A model generated the notes under the pieces. The model was not told where the DNA came from, did not search any database, and was given only the letters and a program-made list of their open reading frames with translations. 64,000 nucleotides of DNA from NCBI RefSeq assembly GCF_035117555.1, contig NZ_JAYKPK010000005.1:62001-126000 (forward strand), read 5' to 3'. Positions 59,406-64,000 of this stretch are shown here, one piece after another (the first letter of the stretch is position 1; each line of letters starts with the position of its first letter). The translations under genes were made by a program, and so were the position numbers. The stretch comes from Yoonia sp035117555 (GTDB lineage Bacteria > Pseudomonadota > Alphaproteobacteria > Rhodobacterales > Rhodobacteraceae).

Positions 59406-60925
59406 CGACCCCTTTGTTGCGCCTTGACGGGCTGACCAAAGCCTATCCCGGTGTTGTCGCGAACAAGGATGTGTCCTTCGCGATCCAGCCGAGTGAGATC
59501 CATGCGTTGCTGGGCGAAAACGGCGCAGGCAAATCGACCTTGGTCAAGACGATCTATGGCTTGGTGAAACCTGACGCAGGGCAGATGCATCTGAACGGCG
59601 CATTGTTTGAACCCGCCGATCCTCGTGCGGCCCGGGCGGCGGGGGTCGCCATGGTGTTTCAACATTTCTCGCTGTTTGACGCGATGAATGTGGCCGAAAA
59701 TATCGCCCTTGGCATGGAAAACCCGCCGCCCCAGCGCGAGATTGCCGCACAGGTGCGGCAGGTGTCGGATCACTATGGCCTGCCTTTGGACCCGACGCGG
59801 ATTGTGGGTGAACTGTCAGCCGGGGAACGGCAAAGGGTCGAGATCATCCGCTGTCTGTTGCAGGACCCTAAGCTCTTGATCATGGATGAGCCGACATCGG
59901 TCCTGACCCCGCAAGAGGTGACGATCCTGTTTGCAACCCTGCGCCGCTTGCGCGAGGCGGGGACAGCGATCCTTTATATCTCGCATAAGCTGGAAGAAAT
60001 CCGTGCGCTTTGTGATGCGGCCACGGTGCTGCAGCTGGGGCAGGTTGTGGGCACCTGCGATCCACGGGCGACCTCGACCCGCGAAATGGCAGAGCTGATG
60101 GTCGGCAGCAGCCTGCACGTGCCGCACAAGGCCGCGCGCCCGGAAGGCAAGGTCATCCTGACACTGCAAGGGCTGAGCGCGAATGCGCCGCACCGCTTTG
60201 GCACCGCTTTGCGCAATATTGATCTGACCGTGCGCCGCGGCGAGGTACTGGGGATCGGCGGTGTCGCTGGCAACGGGCAGGATGAATTGGTCGCGGCCCT
60301 GTCGGGCGAAATCCGCACCGGACGTGATATGGTGATGATGGCAGGCAAAAGCATCGGGCATCTGGGCCCGAATGCGCGCCGCCGTCTTGGCCTGCTGGCG
60401 GCACCCGAGGAGCGGATGGGCCATGCCGCCGCCCCAGATATGACGTTGACCGAAAATGCGCTTCTAACAGCGGTGGCGCGGCAGGATTTATCAAAGCGCG
60501 GTTTTGTCCGCTGGGGCAAGGCGCGGGATTACGCCAGCGCGGTGATCAAGGCCTTTGACGTGCGCACACCGGGGCCGGGCAATACGGCGCGGTCACTGTC
60601 GGGCGGCAATCTGCAGAAATTCGTGATCGGGCGCGAGATCATGCAGGACCCTTTGGTCTTTGTGGTCAACCAGCCGACCTGGGGGGTTGATGCCTCTGCC
60701 GCGGCGGCGATACGGCAAGCCCTGCTGGATCTGGCAGACAAAGGTGCGGCGGTCATCTGCATCTCTCAGGATCTGGATGAATTGATGGAAATCTCTGATC
60801 GTTTTGCCGCTTTGAACGGCGGACGGTTGACCGCGCCGCGCCCGGCGCAGGGGCTGAGCGTGGAGCAGATCGGCCTGATGCTGGGCGGTGCCCATGATAT
60901 GGAGGTGGCGCATGTCGAGGGCTGA
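59402..60925 (+). CDS. ABC transporter ATP-binding protein, BMP/nucleoside type
   Basis: A 507-residue protein with two fused nucleotide-binding domains. The first has Walker A GENGAGKSTLVKTIYGL, signature LSAGERQRVEIIRCLL and Walker B LLIMDEPTSVLTP. The second has a degenerate P-loop (GGVAGNGQDELVAAL), signature SLSGGNLQKFVIGREIM and NQPTWGVD. This architecture (RbsA-like) serves PnrA/BMP purine-nucleoside importers. It is joined to xdhC by a four-base overlap. Confidence 0.93.
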   Translation: MTTPLLRLDGLTKAYPGVVANKDVSFAIQPSEIHALLGENGAGKSTLVKTIYGLVKPDAGQMHLNGALFEPADPRAARAAGVAMVFQHFSLFDAMNVAENIALGMENPPPQREIAAQVRQVSDHYGLPLDPTRIVGELSAGERQRVEIIRCLLQDPKLLIMDEPTSVLTPQEVTILFATLRRLREAGTAILYISHKLEEIRALCDAATVLQLGQVVGTCDPRATSTREMAELMVGSSLHVPHKAARPEGKVILTLQGLSANAPHRFGTALRNIDLTVRRGEVLGIGGVAGNGQDELVAALSGEIRTGRDMVMMAGKSIGHLGPNARRRLGLLAAPEERMGHAAAPDMTLTENALLTAVARQDLSKRGFVRWGKARDYASAVIKAFDVRTPGPGNTARSLSGGNLQKFVIGREIMQDPLVFVVNQPTWGVDASAAAAIRQALLDLADKGAAVICISQDLDELMEISDRFAALNGGRLTAPRPAQGLSVEQIGLMLGGAHDMEVAHVEG

Positions 60926-60932
60926 CTTTTAT

Positions 60933-60970
60933 GCCTCCGGCGGGGATATTTATGCTCGGAAGATGGAAGG
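60933..60970 (+). repeat. dispersed repeat, copy C
   Basis: GCCTCCGGCGGGGATATTTA, then TGCTCGGAAGATGGAAGG. The first 20 bases match copy A exactly. It fills almost the whole gap between the ATPase stop and the first permease start. Confidence 0.75.
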
Positions 60971-60976
60971 GGTCGC

Positions 60977-62056
60977 ATGATCCGGCTTGAGAAACGCACG
61001 GCACCTTCGCGGTTCTGGACTTATGCGGCCCCCGTGCTGGCGGTGCTGCTGACCATGGTCTGTGGCGGGTTGCTGTTCGCGGCGCTGGGCAATGATCCTT
61101 TCGTGACGATCCGCACGATTTTCTGGGACCCGCTGTTTTCGGAATTTGCCTGGTATTACCGCCCGCAACTGCTGATCAAAGGCGCGCCACTGGTGCTGAT
61201 TGCCATCGGTCTTTCCTTCGGCTTCCGCGCGGGCGTGTGGAATATCGGGGCAGAGGGGCAATATATCCTCGGCGCGATCTGCGGCGCGGCGGTCGGGCTG
61301 GCGTTTTATCCCACGGAATCCGTTTTCATCTTGCCTTTGATGATCTTAGCCGGCGCTTTGGGTGGCTGGGCCTGGGCGATGATCCCCGGTGTGTTGCGGG
61401 TGAAATTCGGGACCAATGAAATTCTGGTCTCGCTGATGCTGGTCTATGTCGCGCAGAACCTGCTTGCCTCGATGGCTTTGGGCGCTTTGCGCAACCCCGA
61501 AGCGATGGGTTTCCCCGGCAGCCGCAATCTTGCACGTTATCCATCCGCCACAAGCTGGATCAATGAAAGCGCGGGGCTGCATTGGGGCGTCGTCTTTGCG
61601 CTGATTGCGGTAATTTTTGCCTATATCACCCTGTCGCGGCATATTTTCGGATTTCAGGTGCGGTTGTCGGGGCAAAGCCCGCGGGCGGCAAGATTTGCCG
61701 GGGTGAACCCCGGCCTACTCGTGCTGATCTGCATGGGGGTTTCGGGGGGGCTGGCCGGGCTGGCGGGACTGTTTGAGGTGGCGGGGCCATCGGGGTTGAT
61801 CAGCATTGATTTCAACGCAGGCTATGGGTTTACCGCGATCATCGTCGCCTTCCTCGGTCGCTTGCATCCGGTAGGCATTGTCTTGGCAGCTGGGCTGATG
61901 GCGCTGACCTATATCGGCGGCGAGATTGCGCAATCGAACCTGCGCCTGCCTGCGGCGGCAATTCAGGTGCTGCAAGGCATGCTGTTGTTCTTTCTGCTGG
62001 CGGTGGATGTGCTGACGCATTACCGCGTCAGACTGACGGCCAGAGGGGTGGCGTGA
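60977..62056 (+). CDS. ABC transporter permease (BMP-type, first subunit)
   Basis: A 359-residue permease of the BPD_transp_2 type. About ten helices; RAGVWNIGAEGQYILGAICG and VKFGTNEILVSLMLVYVAQN are conserved in nucleoside-type permeases. It pairs with the next gene to form the channel. Starts just after repeat copy C and overlaps the second permease by one base (TGATG). Confidence 0.92.
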   Translation: MIRLEKRTAPSRFWTYAAPVLAVLLTMVCGGLLFAALGNDPFVTIRTIFWDPLFSEFAWYYRPQLLIKGAPLVLIAIGLSFGFRAGVWNIGAEGQYILGAICGAAVGLAFYPTESVFILPLMILAGALGGWAWAMIPGVLRVKFGTNEILVSLMLVYVAQNLLASMALGALRNPEAMGFPGSRNLARYPSATSWINESAGLHWGVVFALIAVIFAYITLSRHIFGFQVRLSGQSPRAARFAGVNPGLLVLICMGVSGGLAGLAGLFEVAGPSGLISIDFNAGYGFTAIIVAFLGRLHPVGIVLAAGLMALTYIGGEIAQSNLRLPAAAIQVLQGMLLFFLLAVDVLTHYRVRLTARGVA

Positions 62057-62970
62057 TGGATCTGTCGGCAATCAATCCGATCCTGCTGCTCGCCTCCTTG
62101 ATGGTGGCGGCGACGCCGATCCTGCTGGCGGCGATTGGTGAATTGGTGGTCGAGCGTGCGGGCGTGCTCAACCTTGGTGTCGAAGGCATGATGATCACCG
62201 GCGCTGTCTGCGGGTTTATCGTGACGATCAATGCCGGATCGCCGATGCTGGGCTTTGCGGGCGCGGCCCTTGGCGGGGCTTTGCTGGCGTTGATCTTTGG
62301 CATCTTGACGCAGGTTCTGCTGTCCAACCAGGTCGCGACCGGGCTGGCGCTGACCCTGTTCGGGATCGGCCTCGCCGCGCTCTTGGGCCAAGGCTATATC
62401 GGGATCAAGGCACCCGTGATCCCGAAATGGCCGGTGCCGGGGCTGAGCGATCTGCCTTTCATCGGGCCAGTGCTGTTCAACCATGACCCGATTGTCTATC
62501 TCGGTATCGCCATTATCGCGGGCACCTGGTGGTTTCTGAAATATAGCCGCGCCGGGCTGATCCTGCGCGCAGTCGGCGAAAACCATGATGCGGCCCATGC
62601 TTTGGGCTATCATGTGATCCGTGTCAGACTGCTCGCGATCATGTTCGGCGGCGCCTGTGCGGGGCTTGGCGGTGCGTATCTGAGCCTTGTGCGCGTGCCG
62701 CAATGGACCGAAGGCGTGACCGCGGGCGCGGGCTGGATCGCGCTCGCCATCGTGGTTTTTGCCAGCTGGCGGCCATGGCGGCTTTTGCTGGGTGCTTATT
62801 TGTTTGGCGGTGTGACCGTCTTGCAGCTTAATCTACAAGCGGCAGGGTCTGCTCTGCCCGTCGCTTATCTTTCCATGGCACCTTATCTGGCAACCATTGT
62901 GGTTCTGGTTATGATGCGATCCGGACGGGCACCGGGGTCACTTGCCCAATCGTTCCACGCCTCACGTTAA
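62056..62970 (+). CDS. ABC transporter permease (BMP-type, second subunit)
   Basis: A 304-residue BPD_transp_2 permease. VERAGVLNLGVEGMMITGAV is the diagnostic segment; SRAGLILRAVGENHDAAHAL is also conserved. The ATG at 62056 overlaps the stop of the first permease; a GTG one codon earlier is possible. Confidence 0.92.
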   Translation: MDLSAINPILLLASLMVAATPILLAAIGELVVERAGVLNLGVEGMMITGAVCGFIVTINAGSPMLGFAGAALGGALLALIFGILTQVLLSNQVATGLALTLFGIGLAALLGQGYIGIKAPVIPKWPVPGLSDLPFIGPVLFNHDPIVYLGIAIIAGTWWFLKYSRAGLILRAVGENHDAAHALGYHVIRVRLLAIMFGGACAGLGGAYLSLVRVPQWTEGVTAGAGWIALAIVVFASWRPWRLLLGAYLFGGVTVLQLNLQAAGSALPVAYLSMAPYLATIVVLVMMRSGRAPGSLAQSFHASR

Positions 62971-62997
62971 GGCTTATCGACCACCAAGGGGATTATT

Positions 62998-64000
62998 ATG
63001 ACACTCAAAACATTACTTGCAGGCACCGGCATCGCTGTGGCGCTGGCCACCGGCGCTTTTGCGCAGGACGACCCGACGACGGTCGGTTTCATCTATGTTG
63101 GCCCCGTCGGCGACGGCGGCTGGACTTACGAACATGATCAGGCGCGCCAAGCAGTCGAAGAGCATTTCGGCGATGCCGTCGAAACTGTCTATGTCGAAAG
63201 CGTGCCGGAAGGCCCCGATGCCGAACGCGCCATCACATCCATGGCGCTGCAAGGCGCTGATCTGATCTTTACCACATCCTTTGGCTTCATGGATGCGACG
63301 GTCAATGTCGCCGAACGGTTCCCCAATGTGAAATTCGAACATGCGACCGGCTATAAGACCGCTGAAAACGTGTCGGTCTATAATGCGCGTTTCTATGAAG
63401 GGCGCGCCATCCAAGGTCATATCGCGGGCCAGATGACCGAGAGCAATATCATCGGCTATATCGGCTCCTACCCGATCCCCGAAGTGGTCCAAGGCATCAA
63501 CTCTGCCTTCCTTCACGCGCGCGCGGTGAACCCCGATGTCGAATTCCGCATCGTCTGGGCCTATACATGGTTCGATCCCGCGAAAGAGGCTGAAGCCGCC
63601 TCTGTCCTGATCGAACAGGGCGCAGATGTGATCCTGCAACATACTGATTCCACCGCACCGCAAGCGGCAGCACAGGCGGCCGGCGATGTTGTGACCTTTG
63701 GTCAGGCATCGGATATGGCAGAATTCGCGCCCTTCCCGCGTGTCTCCTCGATCATCGACAATTGGGCACCTTACTACATCGAACGCACGCAGGCTGTGAT
63801 CGACGGGACTTGGGAAACCAGCGATGTCTGGCACGGCATCCCCGAGGGCATGGTCGGCATCGGTGAGATCACCGATGCGGTGCCTGCCGAGGTGAAAGCC
63901 TCTGCCGAAGAGATGATCGCGGCGATTGATGCTGGCGAATACCATCCCTTCACCGGGCCGATCAATTATCAGGACGGGACGGTCTGGCTGGAAGACGGCG
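62998..64000 (+). CDS. BMP family (PnrA-like) substrate-binding protein, 3' end outside window
   Basis: The first 334 residues are present. A signal peptide (MTLKTLLAGTGIAVALATGA, cleavage after AFA before QDDP) precedes TVGFIYVGPVGDGGWTYEHD, the BMP-family opening. TTSFGFMDATVNVAERFPN, QHTDSTAPQAAA and GQASDMAEFAPF line the ligand pocket. BMP proteins bind nucleosides, and the linkage to xdhABC favours a purine ligand, though urea or other purine-related compounds cannot be excluded. The frame is open at the window end. Confidence 0.92.
   Translation, partial: MTLKTLLAGTGIAVALATGAFAQDDPTTVGFIYVGPVGDGGWTYEHDQARQAVEEHFGDAVETVYVESVPEGPDAERAITSMALQGADLIFTTSFGFMDATVNVAERFPNVKFEHATGYKTAENVSVYNARFYEGRAIQGHIAGQMTESNIIGYIGSYPIPEVVQGINSAFLHARAVNPDVEFRIVWAYTWFDPAKEAEAASVLIEQGADVILQHTDSTAPQAAAQAAGDVVTFGQASDMAEFAPFPRVSSIIDNWAPYYIERTQAVIDGTWETSDVWHGIPEGMVGIGEITDAVPAEVKASAEEMIAAIDAGEYHPFTGPINYQDGTVWLEDG

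Overview
The window is about 64 kb of GC-rich chromosome from an alphaproteobacterium of the Rhodobacterales (Rhodobacteraceae/Roseobacteraceae, Yoonia/Loktanella-like). The basis is gene content and order: tol-ybgC-ruv, ccoNOQP with ccoGHIS and fnrL, sqdBDC, hisS-hisZ-hisG, class II nrdJ, DUF1150, DUF1489 and xdhABC. Short palindromic repeats of a kind seen in this group also support it. Genes are tightly packed, often with ATGA or TGATG overlaps. I saw no rRNA, tRNA, CRISPR array, insertion sequence or prophage.

Layout. 1-5,100: a leftward run with the Tol envelope machine (tolA partial, tolR, tolQ), thioesterase ybgC, an unknown gene and ruvB-ruvA-ruvC. 5,300-7,600: a DUF1127 small protein with a terminator, a small membrane protein, prmA and msrA. 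7,680-11,940: ccoG-ccoH-ccoI-ccoS, the maturation genes of cbb3 oxidase, behind a perfect FNR box. 11,950-14,130: groES-groEL behind a CIRCE operator. 14,160-22,040: a DMT transporter, an exported hydrolase, purE-purK, DUF465, hsp20-DUF1150, a fused sulfate adenylyltransferase/APS kinase, trxB and an Lrp regulator. 22,080-27,780: ccoNOQP, a universal stress protein sharing its FNR box, a VOC protein, and fnrL, which carries a long inverted repeat upstream.

27,880-32,340: a lipid A type acyltransferase, an aspartase pseudogene and sqdB-sqdD-sqdC for sulfolipid. 32,376-38,970: a LacI-controlled sugar ABC importer with an intracellular GH32/GH68-like hydrolase; two abutting 14-bp operators precede lacI. 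39,000-41,000 is the most accessory part: a decayed pirin gene and an unusual DUF5996-GNAT fusion. 41,000-54,420: a Kef-type antiporter, nrdJ, DUF1489, an MFS transporter, hisS-hisZ-hisG, slyX and dnaE. 54,500-64,000: an ArsR regulator, then xdhA-xdhB-xdhC joined to a BMP-family ABC importer, which reads as a purine or nucleoside uptake and oxidation operon running off the end.

The main themes are microaerobic respiration (FnrL, cbb3 oxidase and its assembly genes close together), heat and redox stress, and purine salvage. The most unusual signal is a dispersed short repeat (core CCTCCGGCGG, then GGATATTT or GAGTATTT). It occurs between genes, at the 3' end of purK, and apparently in frame inside xdhB and nrdJ. 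dnaE carries a different extra segment. No clearly new multi-gene system was found.
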